Of a DNA stretch of 64,000 nucleotides, positions 52,749-61,161 are shown piece by piece. Location of the stretch: contig JAZDRN010000010.1 in assembly GCA_047501485.1 (NCBI GenBank), positions 35,170 through 99,169 on the forward strand, given 5' to 3'. A program made the translations under genes and the position numbers. Every line of letters begins with the position of its first letter. Positions within the stretch are counted from its first letter, which is position 1. Below the pieces are notes generated by a model. That model was given only the letters and a program-made list of their open reading frames with translations, ran no database searches and had not been told where the DNA came from. Origin of the DNA: Ancrocorticia sp047501485. Its GTDB lineage: Bacteria; Actinomycetota; Actinomycetes; Actinomycetales; Actinomycetaceae.

Positions 52749-53488
52749 GCACCCCTTACAACACCCAAGGTGAGCGCCTGCAGAAGGTCATGGCGCACGC
52801 CGGCGTCGGTTCGCGCAGGCTATGCGAGCATCTCATCGAACAGGGCCGTGTCGCCGTCGACGGAGAGATCGTGACGCGCCTCGGAGTACGGGTCGATCCC
52901 GCGAAGGTCACGATCCACGTTGACGATATGCCGATTCAGATCGACGATTCGAAGCTCACGGTGGCGCTCTACAAGCCGCCGGGTGTCGTCTCCACCATGG
53001 AGGATGACATGGGCCGTCCCGGTCTGGCCCAGTACGTCGAGGAGATCCCGACGCGGCTTTACCACGTGGGCCGCCTCGACCAGGACACCGAGGGCCTCAT
53101 CCTGCTCTCGAACGACGGCGAATTGACCCACCGGTTGACCCATCCCTCCTACGAGGTTCCCAAGACCTACATCGCCCGTGTCGAGGGCCAGGTGACCCGC
53201 GGACTGAGCCGAGTTCTCACCAAGGGCATCACACTGGAGGACGGTCCGGTCAAGGCGGATAATTTCGTGCTGCGCGAGGCCGCGCTGCGCAACTCCATCG
53301 TCGAGATCACCTTGCACTCGGGACGCAATCGCATCGTCCGCCGCATGATGGAGGAAGTCGGCCACCCCGTCATGGAGCTGGTGCGCACCAAGTTCGGAAC
53401 CATCGAGGTGGGCCGTCTCAAGCCGGGCAGGACCCGCGTGATCGCCGGCAACGAGTTGAGCGCGCTCATGCATTCGGTCGGGATGTGA
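52745..53488 (+). CDS. rluB: 23S rRNA pseudouridine synthase, RluB/RsuA family
   Basis: 247 residues. An S4 RNA-binding domain (RLQKVMAHAGVGSRRLCEHLIEQGRVAVDGEIV) precedes the catalytic domain with the nucleophilic Asp in HVGRLDQDTEGLILLSNDGEL and the C-terminal LHSGRNRIVRRMMEEVGHPVMELVRTKFG. Isomerises uridine in large-subunit rRNA; RluB is inferred from the scpB-linked position rather than proven. ATGA overlap with scpB, one base from the TyrA-Cmk gene. Confidence 0.9.
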   Translation: MSTPYNTQGERLQKVMAHAGVGSRRLCEHLIEQGRVAVDGEIVTRLGVRVDPAKVTIHVDDMPIQIDDSKLTVALYKPPGVVSTMEDDMGRPGLAQYVEEIPTRLYHVGRLDQDTEGLILLSNDGELTHRLTHPSYEVPKTYIARVEGQVTRGLSRVLTKGITLEDGPVKADNFVLREAALRNSIVEITLHSGRNRIVRRMMEEVGHPVMELVRTKFGTIEVGRLKPGRTRVIAGNELSALMHSVGM

Positions 53489-53489
53489 C

Positions 53490-55259
53490 ATGCTCTCGCC
53501 TGTCCGTATCATCGGCACCGGCCTGCTCGGTGCCTCGCTAGGGCTGCGCCTACGCCAGCTCGGCGCACAGGTGCAGCTGGAGGATATGTCTCCGGCGGCC
53601 CAAGCGCTCGCCCGAGATCTTGGCGCCGGGGACATCGCCTCCTCGGACGACGAGCAACCACAGCTCGTCGTCGTGGCCACGCCCCCGGACGTTGCCGCGC
53701 GCGTGGCGATATCCGCGTTGGAACGCTACCCGGAGGCCTACGTCACGGATGTCGCCTCTGTGAAGCAGCGCGTGGTGGAAGAGATCGATGAACATCCCGG
53801 GGCGGATAGGTATATCGGCTCCCATCCCATGGCCGGCCGGGAACGCTCCGGGGCCATAGCGGCCGACGCGGATCTCTTCGTGGGCCGCCCCTGGGTCATC
53901 ACCTCGGGTGCCAGCACCTCGGAGAGTCTCGTCAACATCATGCAGCAGCTGGCCCTCGATGTCGGTTCCCTGCCGATCGTCATGGAACCCGAAGAGCACG
54001 ACCGCTCGGTCGCGTTGGTCTCCCATATGCCCCAGCTCGTCTCCTCCCTGGTGGCGGGCGCACTGCGCAGGGCTCCCGGTGAGGCACTCAACCTGGCGGG
54101 TCAGGGCCTGCGCGATGTGACCCGTATAGCCCACTCGGACTCGACCCTGTGGGCCACCATCGTGGCCGGGAATGCCCCGGCTGTCACCCAGGTGCTTCGG
54201 GAGGTGAGCGACGAGTTGGTGAGGCTCGTGCGCTCGCTGGAACCTGGCGCGGATGATCCTTTCGCTCCGGGGGTGCTGGCGGGAGTATCGCGCACTATAG
54301 CTCGCGGCAACGAGGGCGTGGCGCGCATTCCCGGCAAGCATGGCGGGCCGCCGCGCCGCTACGCCGAGGTCATCGTATTGGTACCCGACAAGCCGGGTGA
54401 GCTTGGACGCCTTTTCACTGAAGTCGGCGAAATCGGTGTCAATATTGAAGATCTGCAACTGGAGCATTCGGTCGCCCAGAGCGTGGGGCGGGCCATGCTG
54501 TCGGTGATCCCGGGCCAGGCCCTGCATCTGGCGCGGTCACTGGAACAGCGCGGATGGCAGGTCATCATTGAAGGGGAGGAAATGCAGATGGGTGTAGTCA
54601 TCGCCCTGGACGGTCCATCCGGTTCCGGTAAGTCCACGGTCTCGCGCCGAGTCGCCAAGGAACTCGGACTGGCCTATCTGGATACCGGTGCCATGTATCG
54701 GGCGACCGCCTGGTGGTGCGAGAACCAAGGTATCGACTTGGATGATAGGGAAGCGGTCGCTGAAGCGACCGTCGCCATGCCGTTGGAGATGCCACTGGAT
54801 CCCGATAACCAGTCCATCTTCTGCGGCGGCAGCGATATCAGCCGGGCGATCCGCTCGTCCGAACTTTCCAGGGTGGTCTCCAAGGTGGCCACCAACCTCG
54901 ATGTGCGCGCGGAGTTGAAACGCCGCCAACGTCAGATCATCTCCGAGGCGCGGAACGGCATCATCGCCGAGGGGCGCGACATCACCACCGTCGTCGCTCC
55001 CGACGCCGATATCCGGGTACTGCTCACCGCCTCGGAAGAGGCACGCTTGGCCCGGAGGGCGCTCGAAGTTCGAGGAAGTGCCGACGCTCAGGCACTTGCA
55101 GCCACCCGCGATGAAGTGCTGCGTCGCGATGCCGACGACTCCACGGTCTCGCAGTTCATGACGGCGCAGGACGGAGTGACGACCATCGACTCCTCCGCGC
55201 TTTCGATCGACGAGGTCGTCGCGGCCGTCATCTCTTTAATCCCGAAGGACATGCGATGA
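53490..55259 (+). CDS. tyrA-cmk: Prephenate dehydrogenase fused to cytidylate kinase
   Basis: One 589-residue frame encodes two enzymes. Residues 1-360 are TyrA: IIGTGLLGASLGLRLRQL, VTDVASVKQRV, IGSHPMAGRERSG, and an ACT regulatory domain (VIVLVPDKPGELGRLFTEVGEIG). Residues from about 366 are CMP kinase: ALDGPSGSGKSTVSRRVAKEL, YLDTGAMYRA, and IIAEGRDITTVVAPDA. No stop separates them, but GGGGAGG (54573-54579) precedes in-frame ATGs at 54582 and 54588, so Cmk can probably also be made alone. TyrA oxidises prephenate for tyrosine; Cmk phosphorylates CMP and dCMP. Ends in ATGA with der. Confidence 0.9.
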   Translation: MLSPVRIIGTGLLGASLGLRLRQLGAQVQLEDMSPAAQALARDLGAGDIASSDDEQPQLVVVATPPDVAARVAISALERYPEAYVTDVASVKQRVVEEIDEHPGADRYIGSHPMAGRERSGAIAADADLFVGRPWVITSGASTSESLVNIMQQLALDVGSLPIVMEPEEHDRSVALVSHMPQLVSSLVAGALRRAPGEALNLAGQGLRDVTRIAHSDSTLWATIVAGNAPAVTQVLREVSDELVRLVRSLEPGADDPFAPGVLAGVSRTIARGNEGVARIPGKHGGPPRRYAEVIVLVPDKPGELGRLFTEVGEIGVNIEDLQLEHSVAQSVGRAMLSVIPGQALHLARSLEQRGWQVIIEGEEMQMGVVIALDGPSGSGKSTVSRRVAKELGLAYLDTGAMYRATAWWCENQGIDLDDREAVAEATVAMPLEMPLDPDNQSIFCGGSDISRAIRSSELSRVVSKVATNLDVRAELKRRQRQIISEARNGIIAEGRDITTVVAPDADIRVLLTASEEARLARRALEVRGSADAQALAATRDEVLRRDADDSTVSQFMTAQDGVTTIDSSALSIDEVVAAVISLIPKDMR

Positions 55260-56737
55260 GTGAAGAACCCGAAGTCTTTGAAGACGACACCGCCTCAGGC
55301 GACGATCAACTCCAAGTGGAGCTGCTGCGCGGCAACCTGGACGCCTACGAGCTCTCGGACGAGGATCTCGCGGTCCTGACCGATGAGGACATCTTCTGGG
55401 AGGAAGAGCTACCACGCGCACTTCCCGTGCTCGCGATCATCGGGCGGCCGAACGTGGGCAAGTCAACCCTGGTCAACCGAATCGTTGGCCGCCGCGTCGC
55501 CGTCGTCCAGGACACTCCCGGAGTGACGCGTGACCGCGTCTCCTACCCGGCCTCGTGGAACGGACGCGACTTCACGCTCATCGACACGGGCGGCTGGGAG
55601 GCCGACGTGGCGGGGATCGATGCCTCTGTCGCGCGTCAGGCCGAGGCGGCCATCGAGTTCTCGGACGTGGTCGTCCTCGTTGTCGATGCGACCGTCGGCA
55701 TCACGAACACCGACGAACAGCTCGTCAGGCTGCTTCGCCGTTCGAACCGCCCCGTCATCCTGGCGGCCAACAAGGTGGATTCCCCGCTGCAGGAATCCGA
55801 TGCCGCCCTTTTGTGGGGCCTCGGCCTGGGAGAGCCGTATGCCATCTCGGCCATGCACGGGCGCGGTATCGGGGACATTCTCGACGTCGCGTTGAAGACC
55901 CTGCCCGAGGAGTCGTCCGTCGCGGCCCCCATGCCGCACACGGGTCCGCGCCGCATCGCGCTGGTGGGACGCCCGAACGTAGGCAAGTCCTCCCTGCTCA
56001 ACAAGCTCGCCGGCATGGAACGCGTGGTCGTCGATCCGATCGCGGGAACCACCCGCGATCCCGTGGATGAGAACATCGAGCTCGACGGCGACGTGTGGAC
56101 TTTCGTCGACACCGCCGGGATCCGGCGCCGGGTGCACCAGACCTCCGGTGCGGACTACTACGCCTCTTTGCGTACCCAGGCCGCGCTGGAAAAGGCCGAA
56201 CTGGGTCTCGTGCTCATCGACGCCTCCGAGAGTCTCACCGAGCAAGATATCCGGGTCATGCAGCAGGTGGTAGACGCCGGGCGCGCGATGGTTCTGGTGT
56301 GCAACAAGTGGGACCTGGTGGACGACGAGCGTCGTTTGGAACTTGACCGCGAGTTGGACCGCGAGCTTGTGCAGCTGCGCTGGGCCGAGAGAGTGAACCT
56401 CTCGGCGAAGACAGGCTGGCATACGAACCGCCTGACCCGCGCCATGCACGACGCTCTCGATTCCTGGGAGAGTCGAATTCCCACGGGTAGGCTCAACTCC
56501 TTCCTCGGCGAGTTGGCGGCCGCCCATCCGCATCCGGTACGCAGCGGCAAGCAGCCTCGCATCCTCTTCGCGACCCAGGTCGCCTCTCGGCCTCCGCGCT
56601 TCGTACTCTTCGCCTCGGGCTTCATCGAGGCGGGCTACCGTCGCTTCATCGAGAACCAGCTGCGCGAGCACTTCGGTTTCACCGGCACTCCGATCGAGAT
56701 TTCGGTGCGGGTGCGCGAGCGCCGCAAGCGCAAGTAG
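55256..56737 (+). CDS. der: Ribosome-associated GTPase Der (EngA)
   Basis: 493 residues. Tandem GTPase domains with P-loops GRPNVGKSTLVN and GRPNVGKSSLLN, DTPGVTRDR and DPIAGTTRDP switch motifs, NKVD and NKWD base-recognition motifs, and a KH-like C-terminus ending in basic RERRKRK. Needed for 50S assembly. It carries an acidic N-terminal extension of about 55 residues, common in actinobacterial Der. Overlaps cmk by ATGA. The stop codon TAG is the first of three copies in a tandem repeat. Confidence 0.96.
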   Translation: MSEEPEVFEDDTASGDDQLQVELLRGNLDAYELSDEDLAVLTDEDIFWEEELPRALPVLAIIGRPNVGKSTLVNRIVGRRVAVVQDTPGVTRDRVSYPASWNGRDFTLIDTGGWEADVAGIDASVARQAEAAIEFSDVVVLVVDATVGITNTDEQLVRLLRRSNRPVILAANKVDSPLQESDAALLWGLGLGEPYAISAMHGRGIGDILDVALKTLPEESSVAAPMPHTGPRRIALVGRPNVGKSSLLNKLAGMERVVVDPIAGTTRDPVDENIELDGDVWTFVDTAGIRRRVHQTSGADYYASLRTQAALEKAELGLVLIDASESLTEQDIRVMQQVVDAGRAMVLVCNKWDLVDDERRLELDRELDRELVQLRWAERVNLSAKTGWHTNRLTRAMHDALDSWESRIPTGRLNSFLGELAAAHPHPVRSGKQPRILFATQVASRPPRFVLFASGFIEAGYRRFIENQLREHFGFTGTPIEISVRVRERRKRK

Positions 56738-56781
56738 TGGGCGAGTCCAAGTAGCGAAAGAGTCCAAGTAGCGGGCGACTC
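56731..56781. repeat. Three tandem 17-bp repeats spanning the der stop codon
   Basis: CAAGTAGTGGGCGAGTC (56731-56747), CAAGTAGCGAAAGAGTC (56748-56764), CAAGTAGCGGGCGACTC (56765-56781). The first includes the last lysine codon and stop of der. Each copy carries AAGTAG, so a slippage that added or lost a copy would preserve the C-terminus. Confidence 0.85.
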
Positions 56782-56794
56782 GTCGAGATGAAGA

Positions 56795-56841
56795 GTTAGA
56801 GTACGAGGTTGATAGGTAGAACGGCGACCTCGTACTCTAAC
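56795..56841. terminator. 15-bp perfect hairpin after der
   Basis: GTTAGAGTACGAGGT (56795-56809) and ACCTCGTACTCTAAC (56827-56841), loop 17 bases. Lies between der (+) and a convergent HAD gene (-); likely bidirectional terminator. Confidence 0.75.
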
Positions 56842-56913
56842 CCTCAACTTCGGCGGTGGGTCAGAGCACTGTCGCGCATGCTCGCGGTTCCGTTACGTAT
56901 GCACGAGGCAGTT

Positions 56914-57768
56914 CTACTCAGACGGATTCTCGTCCAGGATTCGCTCGATCACCTGGATCACTCCCTGTTCCTCGCAGGACGGGGCGATATGGGTCGCCGC
57001 GGCGATGATCTCGGCGTGAGCATTCGCGACGGCGAATGACGTCTGGGCGGCCTCTATCATTTGCATATCATTGAGGTAGTCACCGAATACGATCGTCTCC
57101 GCGTCGCTGATGCCCAGGTATTCCTGGAGGCGCTTAAGGGCATTTCCCTTATCCGCGCCCTTTTCGGTGACGTCGAGCCAGTTCTTGACCGAGGAGACCA
57201 CGGAGTGGGTTGCCTCGAAAGGTTCCACCAGGGGTACCAGAGTGTCGTCGATATCGTCGAAAGAGCAGATGGCGACTTTGACGATGTCGTCTTTGACGTT
57301 CAGCACGTCCTCGACAATGTCCATCTTCCGGTAATAGCGCGCAGCCTGCTCCAGGAACGCCTCGTCACGGCGATCCGTGTAGGCACCTCGCTTGCCCGCG
57401 AGGATGACGCCGATGTCCATACCGTCGGATGCCAGACCCCGGACGATGCCGACGAGACGAGTCACGATCTCGGGCGCCACCGTCAGGGAGTAGAGCACCT
57501 CTCCGTCGCGCACCACGAGCGCGCCGTTCTCCCCGATAAACGGCATCCTCTCCGTGGCCCCCTCGAATGTGTGCTCGAGCGCGGCGACCTGGCGGCCGCT
57601 CGCCGGAGTGAAGAGGATGTCAGCCTTCTTGAGGCGTTCGAGCAGTGCCCACATCGGCTCGGGCACTTTGCCGTCGTCTCCGATGAGGGTCCCGTCCATG
57701 TCGCTGGCTATCAGACGGATGTTGACAAGGGGTAGGTAGTCGGCGGGTGGAGAGGGCTGGACCGTCAT
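56914..57768 (-). CDS. Cof-type HAD phosphatase
   Basis: 284 residues from ATG 57768. HAD motif I DMDGTLIGDDG, motif II-like FTPASGRQ, and motif IV IVFGDYLNDMQMIEAA, with the large C2B cap of Cof/YbjI-type sugar-phosphate phosphatases between. Substrate unknown, probably a phosphosugar or cofactor. A paralog in opposite orientation lies at 59874-60719; both share VIQV and NAHAEIIAAA-type C-termini. The longer frame to 57819 has no ribosome site. Confidence 0.88.
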   Translation of the reverse strand: MTVQPSPPADYLPLVNIRLIASDMDGTLIGDDGKVPEPMWALLERLKKADILFTPASGRQVAALEHTFEGATERMPFIGENGALVVRDGEVLYSLTVAPEIVTRLVGIVRGLASDGMDIGVILAGKRGAYTDRRDEAFLEQAARYYRKMDIVEDVLNVKDDIVKVAICSFDDIDDTLVPLVEPFEATHSVVSSVKNWLDVTEKGADKGNALKRLQEYLGISDAETIVFGDYLNDMQMIEAAQTSFAVANAHAEIIAAATHIAPSCEEQGVIQVIERILDENPSE

Positions 57769-58135
57769 AAGGCTCTTTCTGGGTCGACGAGTGCGCGATG
57801 GCTCCCACGTGGGGAGCATCTGGAAGCCTTTCCCATCCTATACGGGACGGCGTGGACCGAGAAAATGGCGTCTGATGCACATAGTCGCGCGAGTGGCGAT
57901 CACGCGGCATCCCTCGCAGTGGCCGCTATTTCACTGCCGTCGCCTCGAACATCCGTGACCCCAAGCCGCAGGCCGTCACCGCACCAGGGCGGCACGAAAC
58001 CCGGTACGAAGACGGCCCCACAGGCGTAAGAGATCCGTCCGGTGCGGGGCCCTTGCCTACAGCGGCAAGAGACACAACTGCGGGGCCCTTGCCTACAGCC
58101 GCACAACGTCCATCCGGTGCGGTTCGTGGCTCGAT
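57769..58135. other. 367-bp intergenic region between HAD and TipA-like genes
   Basis: Should contain the HAD promoter and the end of the tipA-like transcript. No ORF is supported. It carries the 25-bp direct repeat at 58043-58103 and TCCGGTGCGG twice (58038 and 58113 areas). Confidence 0.55.
58043..58103. repeat. 25-bp direct repeat, two copies
   Basis: TGCGGGGCCCTTGCCTACAG followed by CGGCA (58043-58067) or CCGCA (58079-58103): 24 of 25 bases identical, 36 bp apart, just downstream of the tipA-like stop. Function unknown. Confidence 0.8.
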
Positions 58136-58927
58136 CTATGCCTCGCCCGCTCCAGCCGCCTCCGGCGATTCGTTCCCGGCGCCGAGGTAAGAACGCAGTG
58201 CATCGCGGACGAAGGCGGCCCCAGCTGCACCACCGTAGTTCGCGGCAAACCGCTCGTCCGCCACGTACATGTCGGCCAACCCAAGAATATAGGTGACAGT
58301 ATCGGCATCGGGCGAGTGCGCCGGGGTCCCGGGAACCTCGGCCAGCCAATCGACGTGGCGTCGGGCGAGTTCGCGAGCTTGCGCGGAATCCGGTGACACC
58401 CCCGCCTGCGCTGCAGCCGTCCAGTCTGAACTGAGATCCGCCACCCTTCGCTGCCACTGCTTCTTCTCCGTGGGGCTCAGCCGACGCCACCACTCATCGG
58501 ACCGCGCGTAGGCCCGCTTGCCCCAGCGTTGCTCGACTTCCTCCCGATACTCGGTGTGATCGAATCCTTCGAACATGGTTTCCGCCATGAGTTCTTCCTT
58601 TCCTTCCAGAGCTCGAATGGTGTGTTCCACCGCCTGCACCTGCCGTTCTACCCGTACCCTCTCGGATTCGAGAGCCGCCAGATGTTCCTTGAGCACCACG
58701 AGTTCGTCGCGGTCACGAGCAAGGATGCTTCTTATCCGTTCCAGCCCCATTCCGAGATCTCGGAGCAGGAGGATGCGCTGCAAACGCAGCAAGGCGGCTC
58801 GATCGTAGTAGCGGTATCCGTTGTGCCCGACGCGGCTGGGCGAGAGTAGGCCGATGTCGTCGTAATGACGTAGCGTCCGGCTCGTCGCCCCAGCCGCCTG
58901 GGCCACCTGGTGAATCGTCCATTCCAT
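58136..58927 (-). CDS. TipA-like MerR-family regulator with TipAS domain
   Basis: 263 residues from ATG 58927. N-terminal MerR helix-turn-helix (WTIHQVAQAAGATSRTLRHYDDIGLLSPSRVGHNGYRYYD), long dimerisation helix (about 80-112), and a C-terminal TipAS-type domain (DEWWRRLSPTEKKQWQRRV, TVTYILGLADMYVADERFAANYGG). In Streptomyces TipAL this domain traps thiopeptide antibiotics and activates transcription. No multidrug gene is adjacent, so the target may be itself. Longer in-frame starts up to 59134 lack homology and would cross the operator. Confidence 0.88.
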   Translation of the reverse strand: MEWTIHQVAQAAGATSRTLRHYDDIGLLSPSRVGHNGYRYYDRAALLRLQRILLLRDLGMGLERIRSILARDRDELVVLKEHLAALESERVRVERQVQAVEHTIRALEGKEELMAETMFEGFDHTEYREEVEQRWGKRAYARSDEWWRRLSPTEKKQWQRRVADLSSDWTAAAQAGVSPDSAQARELARRHVDWLAEVPGTPAHSPDADTVTYILGLADMYVADERFAANYGGAAGAAFVRDALRSYLGAGNESPEAAGAGEA

Positions 58928-58944
58928 ATCGAAGACTTTAGAGG

Positions 58945-58959
58945 TTGACGTAACGTCAA
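58945..58959 (-). promoter_or_regulatory. MerR-type operator upstream of the tipA-like gene
   Basis: TTGACGT-A-ACGTCAA is a perfect 7-bp inverted repeat 17 bases before the start codon, containing a consensus-like -35 TTGACG. MerR proteins bind such dyads between -35 and -10, so autoregulation is likely. Confidence 0.65.
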
Positions 58960-59058
58960 TCTCAAGCCCCGGAGGAGAACTCCCTTCGCTCGAACGGGAT
59001 TCGTCCTGCACCCCGTTGATTCTCCGCGGGTTTCCAGCCGCCATAAGCGATCGCGCGC

Positions 59059-59691
59059 CTATTCCTTCGGGCCGCCCACGCCTACCTCGCGATGCGATTG
59101 CATCATCGGTTTCCTGATAATCCCTATCGCACACATCAGTGCGTAGACGGAGGTGGGCCCCACCATGGTGAACCCCTCCGCGCGCAGCGCTCCGGCGAGG
59201 GCAATCGATTCCGGGGACCTCGTGGGCAGCCGTGTTGCGTTGCCAGGCCAGGGCGGGCCGCTGGGTTCGAACGACCAGACGAGGCCGGGCAAACCCATCT
59301 TCTCGCGAAGCCTCACCGTGGCTTGTGCATTGGTGATCGTGGCAACGATCTTGCGCCGGTTCCGGACGATGCTGGAATCCCCCAAAAGGCGGGCGATGCC
59401 CTCTTCGGAGAATGCCGCCACCCGATCCGGATCAAAATTCGCGAAGGCCGCCCTTAAGCCCGGACGCTTGCGGAGGATAGTGAGCCAGGAGAGACCGGCC
59501 TGAAACACCTCCAAACTCAAGCTCTCGAAGATGTCTCGCTCATCGGTGAGTGGCTTGCCCCATTCGAGATCATAGTAGTCTCGCACGAGCTCGTCCCTAT
59601 TGGCCCAGGTGGGCCGTAGCAAGCCATCGGGACCTTGCACAAGCCCGTTGCCGGTGGATTCGGCGGACAAAGCCGCCTTTCTCTCTCCCAT
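59059..59691 (-). CDS. tag: DNA-3-methyladenine glycosylase I
   Basis: 210 residues from ATG 59691 (GGAGAA upstream). Removes 3-methyladenine from alkylated DNA. Tag family motifs: YYDLEWGKPLTDERDIFESLSLEVFQAGLSWLTILRKRPGLRAAF, FDPDRVAAFSEEGIARLL, IVRNRRKIVATITNA, and GFTMVGPTSVYALMCAIG. The usual zinc-binding Cys near the N-terminus and His-x3-Cys near the C-terminus are not apparent, so this may be a zinc-free variant. Lies downstream of no obvious Ada-like regulator. Confidence 0.88.
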   Translation of the reverse strand: MGERKAALSAESTGNGLVQGPDGLLRPTWANRDELVRDYYDLEWGKPLTDERDIFESLSLEVFQAGLSWLTILRKRPGLRAAFANFDPDRVAAFSEEGIARLLGDSSIVRNRRKIVATITNAQATVRLREKMGLPGLVWSFEPSGPPWPGNATRLPTRSPESIALAGALRAEGFTMVGPTSVYALMCAIGIIRKPMMQSHREVGVGGPKE

Positions 59692-59873
59692 CGTGGTTCT
59701 CCATATCTGTGCTGTCGCTTCGTTCGATCGCTCGAACGCGGTGGTGAGTAATCCGATTGTCTCAGCGGCCTCCGACACATTCCGCTCCCCGAATTCGTCC
59801 CACCTCGATCAGGACCGCGCACCGCGGTGAGAGAGGCGAAAAGTGGGAGGCACTTCCCGATATGGTGGTGTCC

Positions 59874-60719
59874 ATGACTACTCAGCCCACCGATCCGACT
59901 GTCTACTCCTCCGGCATCGACCCTCGCCTCATCGTGACCGACATGGACGGCACGCTGCTCGACGATAGCTCGAACATCCCCGAGCGCCTCTGGGCACTGA
60001 TCGAGAAGATGAAGGAACGCGGCATCGTCTTCGTCCCGGCCAGCGGTCGCCAATACTTCACGCTGGCCTCGCTCTTCGAGGCGGAGATCAAGGGTATGCC
60101 CGTGATCGCTGAAAATGGTGCCTACGTGGTACGAGACGGCGAGGAGATCTCCTCGATCCCATTGGAACGCGATTTCGTCGTGAACACCGTGGAATTGTTG
60201 CGATCACTGGAGCGCGATCACGGCCGTGACCTGGGCATCGTCGTCGCCGGAAAGAAGGCCGCGTACGTGGAACGTTCTGATGAGGATTTCATGTACGAGG
60301 TACGCAAGTATTATCACTCGCACCGTGTTCTTCCCGATCAGCTCGATTTCGACGACGACATCCTCAAGATCGCCATCTTCGATTTCGACGACGCCGAATC
60401 CGGCACGGCTCCGTTCGTCACTCACCTTCGTGAGTCCCACGCGGTCGTGATCTCAGGCGAGCACTGGATCGACATCATGGATACCCGGGTCAACAAGGGC
60501 ACCGCGGTGCGCTCCTTGCAGAAGGAACTGGGAGTGAGCGAAGAGCAGACCGTCGTCTTCGGCGATTATCTCAACGATCTGGAGATGATCCAGGCCTCGG
60601 GCCCCTCCTTTGCCACGGCGAATGCGCATCCGGACATCATCGCGGCGGCGCGCTACCTCGCCCCGTCGAATTCCGAGGAGGGCGTCATCCAGGTTCTGGA
60701 GAACATTCTTCGCGCTTGA
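59874..60719 (+). CDS. Cof-type HAD phosphatase, paralog of the 56914-57768 gene
   Basis: 281 residues. HAD motif I TDMDGTLLDD, FVPASGRQYFTLASLFE, and motif IV VFGDYLNDLEMIQASG, with a C2B cap. Clearly homologous to the minus-strand HAD 2 kb away, with matching GDYLND and VIQVLENIL ends. ATG 59874 is preferred: TATGGT (59861-59866) seven bases upstream suggests a leaderless start; the frame is open further upstream but without support. Substrate unknown. Confidence 0.88.
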   Translation: MTTQPTDPTVYSSGIDPRLIVTDMDGTLLDDSSNIPERLWALIEKMKERGIVFVPASGRQYFTLASLFEAEIKGMPVIAENGAYVVRDGEEISSIPLERDFVVNTVELLRSLERDHGRDLGIVVAGKKAAYVERSDEDFMYEVRKYYHSHRVLPDQLDFDDDILKIAIFDFDDAESGTAPFVTHLRESHAVVISGEHWIDIMDTRVNKGTAVRSLQKELGVSEEQTVVFGDYLNDLEMIQASGPSFATANAHPDIIAAARYLAPSNSEEGVIQVLENILRA

Positions 60720-60789
60720 CAACCCGCGCCGCCTCCCGCCCCGGAGCTACCGCGTGGACGGGAGAACGGTCCGGCGCTTTACGCCAGGG

Positions 60790-61161
60790 TCAGGGCAACA
60801 GACTTGCGAGAAAGAGACCCAGCAGTGCGGCCACGAAGCTGAGAACGAGCATGCCACCACCGTGCAATAGCGCCACCAGGTAACGTCGCGCCCGGATGAG
60901 CCGTACTCCCTCGACAGAGGCGGTGCTGAATGTCGAATATCCTCCCATGACTCCGATCCCCACCACGGAGGCAAGATTTTCGTACCCGGCGTGATGAGCG
61001 ACGAAGCCGTTGAGGAACCCGAGGAGGAAACAGGCGGAGACGTTGATGACGATCGTACCCAGCGGGATACTCGACTTGTTGAAGCGACTGACCCCGGTAT
61101 CGACGAGGAAGCGGAGCGCGCCTCCAAGCCCGCCGGCAAGAGCGGTGAGAAACAGGATCAT
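60790..61161 (-). CDS. crcB: Fluoride exporter CrcB, second subunit
   Basis: 123 residues, four membrane helices. Fluc/CrcB motifs: GGALRFLVDTGVSR, PLGTIVINVSACFLLGFLNGF, GVMGGYSTFSTASVEGVRLI with the pore phenylalanines and Asn/Ser-rich motif. Forms dual-topology channels that expel F-. Paired genes of opposite topology are common in Gram-positives; the neighbour encodes the longer partner. Overlaps it by ATGA. Confidence 0.94.
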   Translation of the reverse strand: MILFLTALAGGLGGALRFLVDTGVSRFNKSSIPLGTIVINVSACFLLGFLNGFVAHHAGYENLASVVGIGVMGGYSTFSTASVEGVRLIRARRYLVALLHGGGMLVLSFVAALLGLFLASLLP

